Shown here: positions 1-9,526 of the stretch, in pieces
Layout of the letters: each line of letters starts with the position of its first letter
Numbering within the stretch: position 1 is the stretch's first letter
Source of the DNA: Rodentolepis nana
Lineage: Eukaryota > Platyhelminthes > Cestoda > Cyclophyllidea > Hymenolepididae
Length of the DNA stretch: 20,193 nucleotides
NCBI GenBank assembly: GCA_900617975.1
Contig: UZAE01012975.1
Location: 8,288 to 28,480, forward strand
Reading direction: 5' to 3'
Made by a program: the position numbers and the translations under genes
The notes under the pieces: generated by a model
Databases searched by the model: none
What the model saw: the letters and a program-made list of their open reading frames with translations, nothing else
Told to the model about the DNA's origin: nothing

Positions 1-398
1 ACGCAAATTCAAAATTGATGACATATGAAAAAATTATAGTTATTTAATAAAATAATCTATATATATCAAAAATCGATTTTTTACAATTGTGGAAATAATT
101 TACCTAGAGTATAGTTTTTTTCTTCCGGAAAAGTTAGATCAAGATGTTGGCAACCATTCAAACGTGACAAATTCTGTGCGTGTAAAAATTTAAGCTTTTA
201 GAAATCTTTTATTTGCTTCTGTCAAATTATAACCATTGTATCCTGGTTAATCACTCTGTAATAATGGATGTTTCATAGATTAGCGCAAAATTATTTTATG
301 CATTTATCGTTTAGTCATTTTACATATAAATAAATATATTATTCACATTCACTTTACCTATAATATTGAAATAGCTCAGCAGAGTGTATATTGTTTAG

Positions 399-580
399 TG
401 TCTTTACATTCAAGAATGCATGAATTACCCAGTTGGTTGAGGCATTCACTCTCCGCTAACTTTGAAGCCTTTATTGTCTATTTTTGTGGATTACGTTCTC
501 ATACCTACAAGTATATTCGAATAGAGTCCGTTACTGTCGATCCAAAGCTAGTTTCTCTGGAGAATCCATCATGTCTATTG
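399..580 (+). CDS. GPCPD1: GPCPD1 exon, end of CBM20-like domain
   Basis: The exon is open to a donor TTG|GTAACC at 581, phase 0. Residues AFIVYFCGLRSHTYKYIRI resemble the last strands of the CBM20 domain in animal GPCPD1. The acceptor is uncertain: TTGTTTAG ending at 398, or CATTCAAG ending at 414. The reading frame is open further upstream, but that part is AT-rich low-complexity sequence and probably intron. An ATG at 416 exists, but a start there would remove half the domain, so the true start probably lies before the window. Confidence 0.55.
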
Positions 581-3500
581 GTAACCTACTATCTCCCTTT
601 GACAATATTAGATATTCTTGTTATTAAAAATGAAAATTCGTTTTTAATACTATATTTTTAGGGATTGGATTCCACTTCTGGATCCGCGTTTCGCATATGG
701 GGAAGTGAGGTAACAAAGCGGTGGATCCGTATCGAAAATAATGACTCAATTGCAGGTTTTCTTTGTGGATACAAATCAGATAAACCCATAACTAGACGAG
801 TAAGATTTAATGCCAAGAAGTAATTACTTCATGCTCTCTTATTTCCTTGAAATTCATATGCGCATCCGCGTTGCGCTTGAAATGTTTTTATTTGTTGTTG
901 ATATTGTATTCAAAGCTTGAGATGGCTAACCCCATTTTCTTAGAGGCGTCAAATTTCAACTCTTTATATGTTAAATGCATTCGAGAAAGCTAAAAATGAT
1001 GAGTGAATTTTCTCTGTTTGTGAAAATCTGAATCTGTTTTACATAACTTCAACCGACAGCTTATTAGAACGTTCTTCAAAATTATTGTAACAAATTTGCT
1101 TAATTAATTGGACATCGTTTCTATTATTGTGCATGGGTAATAAAGTGTCTCTCTGAGAGGAAGTTTACGTTATCCACTGTTGAATTGACGATTGAAGTGA
1201 ACAAGAAATGTCCATCACATTTATTTATGCCATATATGATTTATGCACCAAATGCCTATCAAGGGAATCAAAATTTTTCAAATTTTTTCATACGTAGGAT
1301 CTCATCTGCTTGTGGGGGGGGGGAGGGGATAGTCATTTTAAGATTATCCATCCTACAATGTTTCGAAATTCTTTTACCAAATGTCCTTAATTCCATTGTT
1401 GAAAAATTATCCCAGAGTATTTTCTATAAAAAGACTTTGTGCGAAGGTACTAGCGCATGTTCAGTTCTGCAAAGAAAGTAATGGTTTTGTTACATCAACG
1501 GGGGCACTTTTCACAGACTTAGTGATCCATGGACGAAACCTTACCTGATTCTATTAAAAATAAAATATATTTAATCTGACATCTAAAGTCATTTACATCT
1601 GCGACTCTAATATTTTTAACATTTTCGTTACTTTTAGACGATTGAAATAGAGCTCGCAGCCGATACTTCCGATGACTCAAACACAAAGTCTATCACATTT
1701 GACTGTTCAACAAATTTATGCAGAGAGGAAGGGGTCGAAACGATAAACGTTGACTCAGAAGGAGGCGAACTCGATGGTATCTCCTACATTTACTTTTCTA
1801 TCATTTATTTGTAACGATGTAAACCACTTCCAGACTTGACAAAAAGAGTTAATTTAGGTTGAATTACATACGAAGTTACCGGTAGTTTATGATATATTTA
1901 AACGTTTGAAGAACTTCCTCAATCTAAAAGGATAATTTTTCATGAAATCCAAGGTATTTCAATTATTTTTGTCGAAAGTAACTTCTGAGTTTTGTGAGAT
2001 GGAGGTTCTTAATAGTTTTAAAATGCTTCTTAACAATTTTCCTCTGTGATGTAAGTGCGATCTTAACGATCTTATGTTTTTTAAATAAGTTCCAAGATGT
2101 AAAATCTTTTTTGTTATTAAATTGAAATTCGATGATTTATCCGAATAGAAATGATATTAAGACGATTTCCGTTGCGTAACTCAAAGAGAAGTTATGTGAA
2201 CTAGCTGCGCTATTGTAGTTTAAGAAAGGGAAAAACAGAATTAATGCAAGAACTTATTGGGTTTAATAAGGGGATAACTTTGTTGCAGAGACTAGGCTTT
2301 GAGAATGCATGCTCTCGAACAAACTTCATGTTTCATTTTTTTTTCAGTGGAACAGTAGGAAGGTTACTGATAAGAGAGAAGACATCAGAAAAATCGAAAC
2401 GATCACGTTTACCTACAATGCATCCAGTAGTGCGAATGTATACAAAATATTAATTATACACCGGTAGCGCAGTAGTCAACCCGCGCGTCTGTCAAGTTAG
2501 AGATCACGAGATAGTCGCACATCGGAGGAAATCCAGGGATGTAGATTACACTGGGTAATTCTGTTCAATAAGAGATGTGATAGAATGAGAATTTCTTGCT
2601 AGAACGCCTCCATGACAACATTTTTATACTCAAGTTAAGCATCACTAACGGTTCTCTTAATGATCTTAGGAAATTCATATAACATTAGTAATAATATGCA
2701 TCCATAGTGTAGCACTAATCAGAAGACAAGTTGCTGACGACAAGGTTAAGGCATATTCCAGTTTCTCACATTGGGAGCTGATAATCCTGTCCATACTAAA
2801 TTTGTATTGATCATTGTAATATGTTGGAATTTGCTAAATTCTCTAAATATTCTAAGCGTAATGTGTTTTAATTAGATTACATTTTAATAGATTGTTTTAA
2901 CTGTACCACGTTAAATAGATATATGAGACACGTGACTACGAAGAAAAGTTATGTAATCTCAAGTCAATATGTAATAAGGGAGTCCGCTCTTTTGTCAGAT
3001 AAGTATCGTGGATGCCCACATTATTTGGCAAGAGATATACAACAGTAAGTGATTGTCATGAAATATTAGCTGGTAAATTAGTAATCTTCATAAATAATAA
3101 TCCAAATGATTTTCCTCTATTTCTCATTTTGATATTCTTAAACTATGAGTTTTGTTCAGGTTGATGATCAACATATATCCATCGATTACCTGAATAACCA
3201 TTGTAAGCAGAATATTTGTAGTCTTTAAACGACAAAAATGAAAAGTCATCAAACTGATTCCGCTGATTAACACAAACGCTGAATAATTTGGATGCGGCCG
3301 TAAGGTTATTCATATTTAAAAATTCAAAAGGAGAAAATGAAATGGTAAATAGTTTCAATAAGTATTGTGAATTAAGATGCGTCCAACTAGGAATGAACGC
3401 AATAAATTCGTCTATTTAGTTTATTACTTGAGCATTCGACCCACTATGCCTTTGGAACAGCAAGATGACTTCACAGACATGGGGAACCAGAAGAAAAAGA

Positions 3501-5365
3501 ATGAATCGTCGGCCGTCGGTTTTCGACTGGAACCTGTTGGTAGCACCGGGGGCTCTTTGTTGTGTGTAGGACATCGTGGAATGGGGAGAGAGGTAGAGGA
3601 TCGCTCGGCAGACAAGCAATGGCCCGAGAATACGATTCTGAGCTTCTTGAAGGCTGCACAACTTGGTGTTCCGATGATCGAATTGGATGTCATTCCTATG
3701 CGAGAATCCGATGACATGGTTATTTATCACAATTTCAATATTGTCACAAAGAAGGGGGATTGTAAAATGAAGCAATGCGGATGTCCTCTGTACGAAATTG
3801 ACTTATTCGCAGGTATGTCCTATCATTACCAGTTTAAAACTCCTGTAAAGGCTATTCACTTGGTCCCTTTACAAAGCACCAATTTGATCAGCAGAATTTG
3901 TGAAAATTGTACTTCTAATGGGAGAAAGGGAAAAATTAGAACCCTAAGTCCACTCTGCACTAATATTTGTCAGCGGGCTGGTCATTAAGATTGTTAGCTT
4001 CGTGTGCTTTCATTTCCTCAGGATCAATGTGCTTGGTGAAACATCGGATTCATCTAGAAGTGGAAATTTTTGGTTCGATTTGCCTTAAAGTGAATTCTAC
4101 TTCTTTACCCACAAATCACTCCTCAAACGCATCTTTTTCCTATTTATAAAATATTGCAGCACTAATCGTGTTATTTCTCGAATATGGTTAGAACTCCCCA
4201 TTTCTAAACGTGTAGTCAGAAGTAATTATCTGTTTGAGTCTAATTTGGCTAAGCCCATCTCCCATAGCCATCAATTTACCTGCCCAACTGTATTCTCAGG
4301 ATACAAAAGGAATTCGTTTATTTCATATATGTTTTAAATGGCTTTGACAGACCCCTGATCTTCTTTGTGTAAACTTTATACTTTTAAGGAAAACTTCTCT
4401 CGTTAAGTTATTGAATTGCTATTAACTTTGTGCCTATTGTCAACATTATCAGTATTTGCTTTGTTCACTTTAGACTCGGGCATATGCAACAAATCAATGC
4501 TTAATTTAATCCCCACTTTTTCACCCAACGAAATCAAGGCCTTGAAATGGGGTCAGCATTCGCAGTCCTGTGAGAAAGCCACTGGAGAACGCAAAGAACC
4601 CCAAATTCAAAGCACTAATCAGAAGATCTTTCTTCATCGAGGTTCTGAGCAGTCAGAATACCTTCCTTTTTTCTCAGATGTCCTCAATGAAGTCCCACTC
4701 AGCTTGTCTCTAGATATTGAACTTAAGTATCCCGCTGATACCCCCTATAGCGCTTTTCATCTTATGCATGAGTTTAATGTGCCCAAAGAAAAGCTTGCGG
4801 AATATGGTCACCCAAGTAGATATTTTTACTCAATTAATCAATTTGCTGACCAAGTTATTAGGGTAAGTTAACTGTGCTGATAATACATTTAGAGTGAAGC
4901 TAATCGTATCAAATGCTAAATCTGTGCTTATTCTAGGCGCTTAATGCCAATGGAAGGGGTCGAGCTGTTATTATCAGCACGTTCAATGCTGATCTTTGTC
5001 TTGCTTTGCGACTTAAGCAGACCACTTATCCTGTTCTCTTCATCTCCAGAGCTGGTATCGAATCGGATTTGCCGTCGAAAATTACTGTTCTTCCTCCACC
5101 ACCACATGGCCTTGATCCAAGACACCGTAATGCCGCTGCGGCTATTGAGTGGGCACACTTAATTGGTGCAGACGGTGTAGTGATTCATGGTCAACCGATT
5201 TTAGATGAAAAGGAGGGAGTGGGGTTGGCCCGCAAGTTAAAGGAGTACCGATTGTCCTGTATATCCTATGGACCCTGCGTTTCCACACCCGAGTTTAAGA
5301 TACGCGCTGAGGAGCTTGGTATTACTGGGATCTGTGTGGATGATGTCGAACACAATCATTGGTGA
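399..5365 (+). CDS. GPCPD1: Glycerophosphocholine phosphodiesterase, CBM20-like plus GDPD domains (5' partial, multi-exon)
   Basis: Family role: the GDPD domain hydrolyses glycerophosphocholine to glycerol-3-phosphate and choline in the cytosol. Proposed exons: 399-580, 662-799, 1638-1776, 2348-2437, 3391-3812, 4474-4862 and 4937-5365 (stop TGA), about 1.79 kb or 596 codons; human GPCPD1 has 672. All proposed introns have GT-AG ends. The catalytic half is clear: VGHRGMG, PENTILSF, IELDV, VIYHN, SLDIELKYP and a C-terminal EELGITGICVDDV. The first two exons resemble the end of the CBM20 domain and the linker (TYKYIRI, then VTKRWIRIE). The beginning of CBM20 and the initiator ATG are not in the window. 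Codon phases agree at every junction except between 1776 and 2348, so an exon or a boundary is missing there. The canonical His-Asp of the GDPD motif reads His-Asn. GDPD assignment is firm; the three 5' exons rest on weaker resemblance and on splice-phase logic. Confidence 0.85.
662..799 (+). CDS. GPCPD1: GPCPD1 exon, CBM20-GDPD linker
   Basis: Acceptor ATATTTTTAG ends at 661 and donor CGA|GTAAGA is at 800; both ends are phase 0 and the 46 codons are open. The upstream intron is only 81 bases. The segment VTKRWIRIENNDSI can be aligned with the KWETH-containing stretch that follows CBM20 in vertebrate GPCPD1. Reading through the donor meets a stop at 821-823, which supports splicing here. Confidence 0.55.
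800..1637 (+). other. GPCPD1 intron with a poly-G tract
   Basis: An 838-base intron with no coding exon seen. At 1314-1328 it holds ten G, an A and four G. The 98-codon ORF that overlaps this tract has no splice logic or family resemblance. Confidence 0.5.
1638..1776 (+). CDS. GPCPD1: GPCPD1 probable exon, acidic linker
   Basis: Acceptor TACTTTTAG ends at 1637 and donor GATG|GTATCT is at 1777. The frame entered from the preceding exon (phase 0) stays open for 46 codons plus one base. It begins TIEIELAAD and is rich in Asp, Glu, Ser and Thr, like the variable linker of the family (vertebrates have TEIRLRL followed by an acidic run). It leaves phase 1, which does not match the next proposed exon. 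Confidence 0.5.
2348..2437 (+). CDS. GPCPD1: GPCPD1 probable exon before the GDPD domain
   Basis: The polypyrimidine acceptor TTTTTTTTCAG ends at 2347 and the donor CGAAT|GTATAC is at 2438. The protein GTVGRLLIREKTSEKSKR, then RLPTM, parallels the vertebrate stretch containing VGTACLLSS and LPIM just before GDPD. It leaves phase 2, exactly what the exon at 3391 needs. The same frame is open back to an alternative acceptor TTGTTGCAG ending at 2288, which would add NFMFHFFF, similar to the family's NLELIFDFF strand, so the exon could start at 2289. Confidence 0.5.
2438..3390 (+). other. GPCPD1 intron
   Basis: Long intron between the proposed exons at 2348-2437 and 3391-3812. It contains the tRNA-like sequence near its start. 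A 71-codon minus-strand ORF at 3143-3358 has no recognisable family. No further convincing plus-strand exon was found. Confidence 0.45.
2463..2530 (+). repeat. Decayed tRNA-like or tRNA-derived SINE sequence
   Basis: This intronic stretch begins GGTAGCGCAGTAGTCAACCC, close to a tRNA D-arm and A-box (TRGCNNAGTGG). A plausible anticodon-loop CTGTCAA follows about 30 bases in, then AGAGATCACGAG, like the start of a B-box region. The B box itself is degraded (ATAGTCGCAC where GTTCGANTCC is expected) and the anticodon stem does not pair well, so this is not a functional tRNA. A tRNA-derived retroposon head or tRNA pseudogene fits best. Confidence 0.35.
3391..3812 (+). CDS. GPCPD1: GPCPD1 exon, start of GDPD catalytic domain
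   Basis: Acceptor CCAACTAG ends at 3390 and donor GCAG|GTATGT is at 3813; it enters phase 2 and leaves phase 1. YYLSIRP matches the conserved strand (vertebrate VDYIIIKP) before the domain. Catalytic elements: His-Arg of VGHRGMG at about 3572, Glu of PENTI, Glu and Asp of IELDV, and the second His in VIYHN at 3728. The residue after that His is Asn, not the usual Asp. An alternative acceptor TCTATTTAG ending at 3419 would also keep the catalytic frame but needs a phase-1 partner. Confidence 0.85.
3813..4473 (+). other. GPCPD1 intron
   Basis: A 661-base intron between two well-supported GDPD exons. Nothing else is seen in it. Confidence 0.7.
4474..4862 (+). CDS. GPCPD1: GPCPD1 exon, central GDPD domain
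   Basis: Acceptor TTGTTCACTTTAG ends at 4473 and donor ATTAGG|GTAAGT is at 4863. It enters phase 1, joining the previous exon, and leaves phase 0. SPNEIKALKWGQ matches the family's LTFDQLQLLKL region, a polar insert follows, and SLDIELKYP is the conserved Glu-x-Lys strand that lines the GDPD active site. Confidence 0.85.
4937..5365 (+). CDS. GPCPD1: GPCPD1 last exon, end of GDPD domain
   Basis: Acceptor TGCTTATTCTAG ends at 4936; phase 0. GRGRAVIISTFNADLCLALRL matches the vertebrate RRIVFSSFDADICTMVRQ block, and KQTTYPVLFIS matches NKYPILFLT. The exon ends in EELGITGICVDDV and a TGA at 5363-5365. The family's usual C-terminal tail after this point is almost absent (VEHNHW only). A weak ATTAAA at 5469-5474 could be the poly(A) signal. 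Confidence 0.88.
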   Translation, partial: ALNANGRGRAVIISTFNADLCLALRLKQTTYPVLFISRAGIESDLPSKITVLPPPPHGLDPRHRNAAAAIEWAHLIGADGVVIHGQPILDEKEGVGLARKLKEYRLSCISYGPCVSTPEFKIRAEELGITGICVDDVEHNHW

Positions 5366-6067
5366 AGTAGCTTGGAACTCATCGTAATTTGAACCTGCAA
5401 ATGGATAATTATCTTAGTGATTCCTTTCATGGGAAATATTGTTGATTGCTTTTTGAAAATTTGGCAGTATTAAAAGGCTTGAATCGGTGTCTACGCATTA
5501 TTCATTTATAAACTGACAAAATCATGAGAAAATTGAGCAAGGCAAATGAACCGATTTACTAATAATCCAGAAATCATTACACAAATGCATCGAACAGGAA
5601 TTAGGGAGCACCTTTATAATGATCAGACGCGGCCATATAGACAAAGAAAAGATTTAAAGCAAGCTTGACATTGTGGGGTTGTTTACTGAGGTATTAAATT
5701 ATCTAATAAGGGCATGAGAGAAGGGGCATGTCTGCGAAGTCATATGAGAGTTTGTCATCTGGTCTTATCGGAAGAAAAGCATAATGATGGAAGAGAGGAT
5801 AAGTCTGATCTGATTGAAAAATCAGTCGTACCAATGATTCTAGGGTTCAGCTGAGGTGGATTTCTTATAATTCTCTGATTAACCTTTCTAATTTCTAAAT
5901 ACTCATTCTTAAAAGCTACTACAATCCACCTAGTTGAACGGTTACCTTTTTTGTGTGTATGTTTCGTGTGATAACGGACAGTTTTCAAACATTTTTCACC
6001 TTGTTGGGAAATAAAATTTGCGAAAAGCATATTTCTCTGTAAGATAAGTAATAGATAACAGAGTGTG
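5366..6067. other. Intergenic, no gene seen
   Basis: Downstream flank of the GPCPD1-like gene. AT-rich, with no open frame of note on either strand apart from the edge of the repeat that follows. Confidence 0.5.
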
Positions 6068-6341
6068 TTATTTATTTCAATCGGCAGGCGTTCAAAAGAG
6101 GGGGGAACATCAAAATAAAGAAAGGTCAAGGGGGATGAACAGAAGAGTGATTCACAGATGTAAAAGAAACAGACAGACACAAAGGTAAAGAAAATCGTAG
6201 TGTAAGGTGAGTACTGAATACGAGATACAGTGAGGTCATGGTAGTTTGAAATGAGAGGTCAACTGCCGATTAATAGACTTTTTGTCATATGAGCGTACGT
6301 TGCCCAGGGTGTACCACATGGAGGTAAGTCAATCGCACACC
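6068..6341 (-). repeat. SINE-like dispersed repeat, copy A (divergent)
   Basis: Shares with copies at 13154, 18251 and 19629 the tail TTATTTAT, GGCAGGCGT, GAGGGGGGAACATCAAA, GAGGTCAACTGCCGATTAAT, and the head block GCCCAGGGTGTACCACATGG followed by AGGTAAGT and CGCACACC. Taking the CGCACACC end as the 5' head, the element lies on the minus strand. About 45 bases present in the other copies between GGCAGGCG and GAGGGG are missing. No target-site duplication was found. The 141-codon minus-strand ORF over it looks like chance. Confidence 0.8.
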
Positions 6342-8054
6342 GTGCGTCTCCTACAGAAATTTACCAAATTAAGGAGTACATGGAACGCGAAGTCATGTCT
6401 CAGAAACAAATAACTGCAGATATTTGAAGTTAACTGACTTGCAGAGGAATGAAGAAGAGGGCAACAATTGAAATTTAAGGACAAATTTGAGTTATCGTTC
6501 GAAAACCAAACCTCATGAACAGTTTTTCTCCTTAAAACAAAATGCTCTTAGGATATTACGCGTAAGGCCGTCTCTAATTCCAACCATTTCAGACGCCTGG
6601 GAAGTCTGATTTGACCGAACTGTCAATTGAACAGTCAACACTTTGAGATTCCGGCCCTTAAAGCTTAAGTAACTACTCCAAGGAGCTTTAAGCGAAACCG
6701 GTTAATTCCCTAATTGAATTCGGAAGTTCAGAGAAAGTCAATGTTTAAGTCATGGATCAGATACGTTGATTATCCTCAATGTGAACCTCTTCAAAGGATA
6801 TTCTGAAAAAAATAATTGCAAACAATCTTCCCAACTGAGAAACTATGAAGGCATGAGTCCTACGAATTAAATATCTACACGCTTTTTCCAAGCTATTTCC
6901 TCACAGGCATAAAAATACACACGTTTGATCAAAGGACAAAATCTATACAATTCCTTTGAGAAAAACGCTGTCTAAAGATAAAGAACACTATTGATGTATT
7001 CATAAAAAGCATTATTTGAATATTCATGCGGTCTACCCAATAGCTCCACATATATCCAAAATGAGCATACTCGAATGCATTCGTTTTCATCTACACAACT
7101 TGTGTACGCTTATTCACGACTTACTTACTCATAACCTTGCCTTAACTTTCAGTTTCCCATTGGTCAACAGCCATACCGTACTTCAGTTCACCTGTTCTTC
7201 ACGAACTCGATTGTCCTTCCTTAGCACTGACTCCTCTCAATTCCTCTTGAACTTCTTCTCCCTCTCTTGCCCTCCAGTTTTAGCATCAATCTTGCTGCTC
7301 CTTATCTCCTACAGATAACATACTACAATATTAAATGGAAATTCAAATCATAATTCCAACTATGAAACTACCGTATTAGACATGATTGATCAAGTAACTA
7401 AGTTGATTAAGTGGTCAAAAAACTCTGAACGAAATGAATGCAAGTTTTAAGAGGTAGGAAGCAGCAATCTTACATTGAAGGCAGTATCCTCAATTACTCT
7501 TTCCCTTTACCCATGAGCCCAGATACTTCCTCATGATAGAACTTTATGCCTCAGAGTGGGTAGTAACAACCGTTAAATAAAAAACTACGCCATTTTAAGA
7601 AGAGATAAAAAGAACGATGGGCAGATAACAGCTTAATAAATCAGTAATATACGAAGAATGGCAAAAACTAAACAGAATGGATTCTAAAAAGATTTCCATC
7701 CACATCGAAGAATAGATATCCTACACTCACATTAGAGAGACGATTAATATCCTAAAGCTTCTCAAAATATAATTTAAAATACTCACTTGAATAATGTGGT
7801 TGATTGTGCTGAACGTTGCGCATATCGAGGTGAAGCTTAACTGTTTTTTTTTTCACGGAGAGAAATCGCTAAATACAACAATACTCGTGAACGATGACCA
7901 AGAAAACAAAGGTAAATATGAATTTCCACACCGTAAATGCATAATTCATACTTCTGCTCAAAAAGAGTTATGAAAAAGGGAACTTTAGTAACACAAGAAA
8001 TGCAAATGATTCAAGAAGAAAGAAGAAGCTAAATAAGATTAATAAACTACATAT
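6342..8054. other. Intergenic, no gene seen
   Basis: No supported gene. A 9-bp perfect inverted repeat CTTAAAGCT ... AGCTTTAAG lies near 6657-6695. A 100-codon plus-strand ORF at 7016-7318 has pyrimidine-rich composition and no recognisable domain. A T10 run sits near 7845. Confidence 0.5.
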
Positions 8055-8060
8055 TTTATT
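8055..8060 (-). terminator. Poly(A) signal AATAAA of ATP synthase gamma
   Basis: AATAAA on the minus strand, 47 bases after the stop codon, implying a short 3' UTR. Confidence 0.7.
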
Positions 8061-8106
8061 AAGAGGTACACAAGACCTATGGTCACAGGGAAAGTAGGGA
8101 ATATTT

Positions 8107-9132
8107 CTATACGGCAGCAGCACCGGATATGATTTCAATCAACTCCTTGGTGATGACAGCCTGACGAGTTCTGTTGTAGGTGAGTTTTAATGCATCGATC
8201 AATTCATTGGCATTCTTTGTAGCCGATTGCATAGCGGTCATTCTTGCAGATTGTTCGCATGCAGCGGCCTCTTTCAGAGCATAAAAAATCAAAGAAGACA
8301 AAAGGAACTCATTGTAACTACGGAGAGCTTCATCATCTACTGAATCGTAGAGTGAGAGAGATGGGGCTTGTTGAAGTTGTTCCAGACTGAAAATAGATTG
8401 ATCCATAGTATTATAGGAGACAACAGTCTTGAACTTGTTGTAGTATAGGGAAGCCTTGTCAAATTTGAAATCGCAATTTAAAAGAGCTTCGGCAATCATA
8501 AACGCATCCTCAAAAGTAGGCGGTTTTTTGCCAACCTCGGTGAATGTCATGAGAAAATGATCCGAGAATTTACGAGCAAGAAATGCGCGAGCTTTTTCAC
8601 CGATCAGAACAAGTTTAACATTTTCCCCAGCAGGAAGATTGCTTAGCATGTCACGAAGTGTCTAAAAAGAAATCAGTGTCAATTTCAACAAAACTAGAGT
8701 TTAAGAAGCAAAACAAGGTACCCTTCCAATAGAACTATTGGCAGCACCACAAAGACCACGATCGGAAGTTACAGCAATCACAAGATGGTTATTTGCGGTT
8801 TTATTTTCTTTCTGGTGCTCAAGAATGCCGGACTTTTCGTAGAAGGCAGTGGCACCAGTACCATATGGCACAGCCAGTCTAAGTTCACGTTCAGCTCGAG
8901 CGAACTTAGCTGAGGCTACCATCTTCATTGAGGAAGTAATCTTTTGGATGCTAGTAATAGACTTAAGTTGCATTGCAACATCCTTCAAGGTACCCATGTG
9001 CCTCGCATTGACTCTGGAGATCACCCAAGGCAAATAATATAAACGGTAACGCATAAATAAATATTTATTGTCAAAAAAACTAATACAAACTTACGGAGGC
9101 ACGAATTTAGACACAAGGCGAAAATTCTGCAT
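8107..9132 (-). CDS. ATP5F1C: Mitochondrial F1 ATP synthase gamma subunit (three exons, complete)
   Basis: Gamma is the rotating central shaft of the mitochondrial F1 ATPase; its coiled-coil N and C termini turn inside the alpha3-beta3 ring. Exons on the minus strand: 9132-9095, 9013-8722 and 8661-8107 (885 bases, 294 residues; human has 298). Introns are 81 and 60 bases with GT-AG ends, and phases agree throughout. Exon 1 encodes MQNFRLVSKFVPP, basic and free of acidic residues as expected of a mitochondrial presequence, joined to VNARHMGTLKD. Family signatures: KSITSIQKIT, SMKMVASAKFARAEREL, SDRGLCGAANSSIGR, VGKKPPTFEDA, SEQ-type AACEQSARMTAMQSAT, and the C-terminal TRQAVITKELIEIISGA. A longer frame with an in-frame ATG at 9054 reads through intron 1, but its residues before VNARHMG do not look like the family. 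The gene is divergent from RPL35. No missing key residue was noticed. Confidence 0.96.
9095..9132 (-). CDS. ATP5F1C: ATP synthase gamma exon 1 (presequence, 38 bases)
   Basis: On the minus strand, ATG at 9132-9130 opens 12 codons plus two bases, ending at the donor CC|GTAAGT. The next exon starts after GATCTCCAG at 9014 with one base, restoring the frame. The exon is too short to appear as an ORF but is required for a proper mitochondrial targeting start. Confidence 0.85.
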
Positions 9133-9461
9133 TTCTACAACAGGCCCTAAGGTAATTGTATTAAGGCGGCTAAATAGATACCAATTGACCAATTAGAAGG
9201 AGAGTTTAGTTTCAGAAATTACAATCCTTTACTAAAATGATCAAAAGTTAATAAAATTTAATGTTAAAAGCTGCATACTTATCAATTAAATTAGTGTATT
9301 CAACTCATAGTTAATTAAATTTATTTGTAATTTTATGGTGTTGTAAACAAATGTGAAATTATAATGATGCAATAATTAATAAATTTTGAATTGTTCTGAT
9401 TCCTTTTAAAATACAATTATCACCCAACTTTGAACGCAAAAGACGTTTTTGATAATTCGTC
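9133..9461. promoter_or_regulatory. Bidirectional promoter region between ATP5F1C and RPL35
   Basis: AT-rich interval between two divergent housekeeping genes. Two CCAAT motifs, at 9181-9185 and 9189-9193, lie about 50-60 bases upstream of the ATP synthase gamma ATG. TTTTAAAATA near 9403-9412 could serve RPL35. On the minus strand TTGTAG sits two bases before the gamma ATG, resembling a splice acceptor. Motif roles are inferred only. Confidence 0.5.
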
Positions 9462-9526
9462 ATGAATAAGGTTTGTTTTAATATGCATTTAGTCGGGTTG
9501 TTCACTTTTGGATTACTTATCTTGCT

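Noticed and set aside
3143..3358. 71-codon minus-strand ORF inside a GPCPD1 intron, ending in a Tyr/Asn-rich run
   Set aside because: Composition is slightly unusual, but there is no recognised family, no splice support and it is antisense in an intron.
3416..3775. Three overlapping minus-strand ORFs
   Set aside because: Antisense shadows of the well-supported GDPD exon.
5755..6180. 141-codon minus-strand ORF
   Set aside because: Half of it lies in repeat copy A, and similar frames appear in the other copies only because they share sequence.
6355..6428. Possible exon after CTCCTACAG with residues like IYQIKEYMEREV
   Set aside because: Only about 22 codons, no usable donor before a stop and no partner exon.
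7016..7318. 100-codon plus-strand ORF rich in Leu, Ser and Phe
   Set aside because: Pyrimidine-rich sequence easily gives such frames; no domain, no splice context and no family resemblance.
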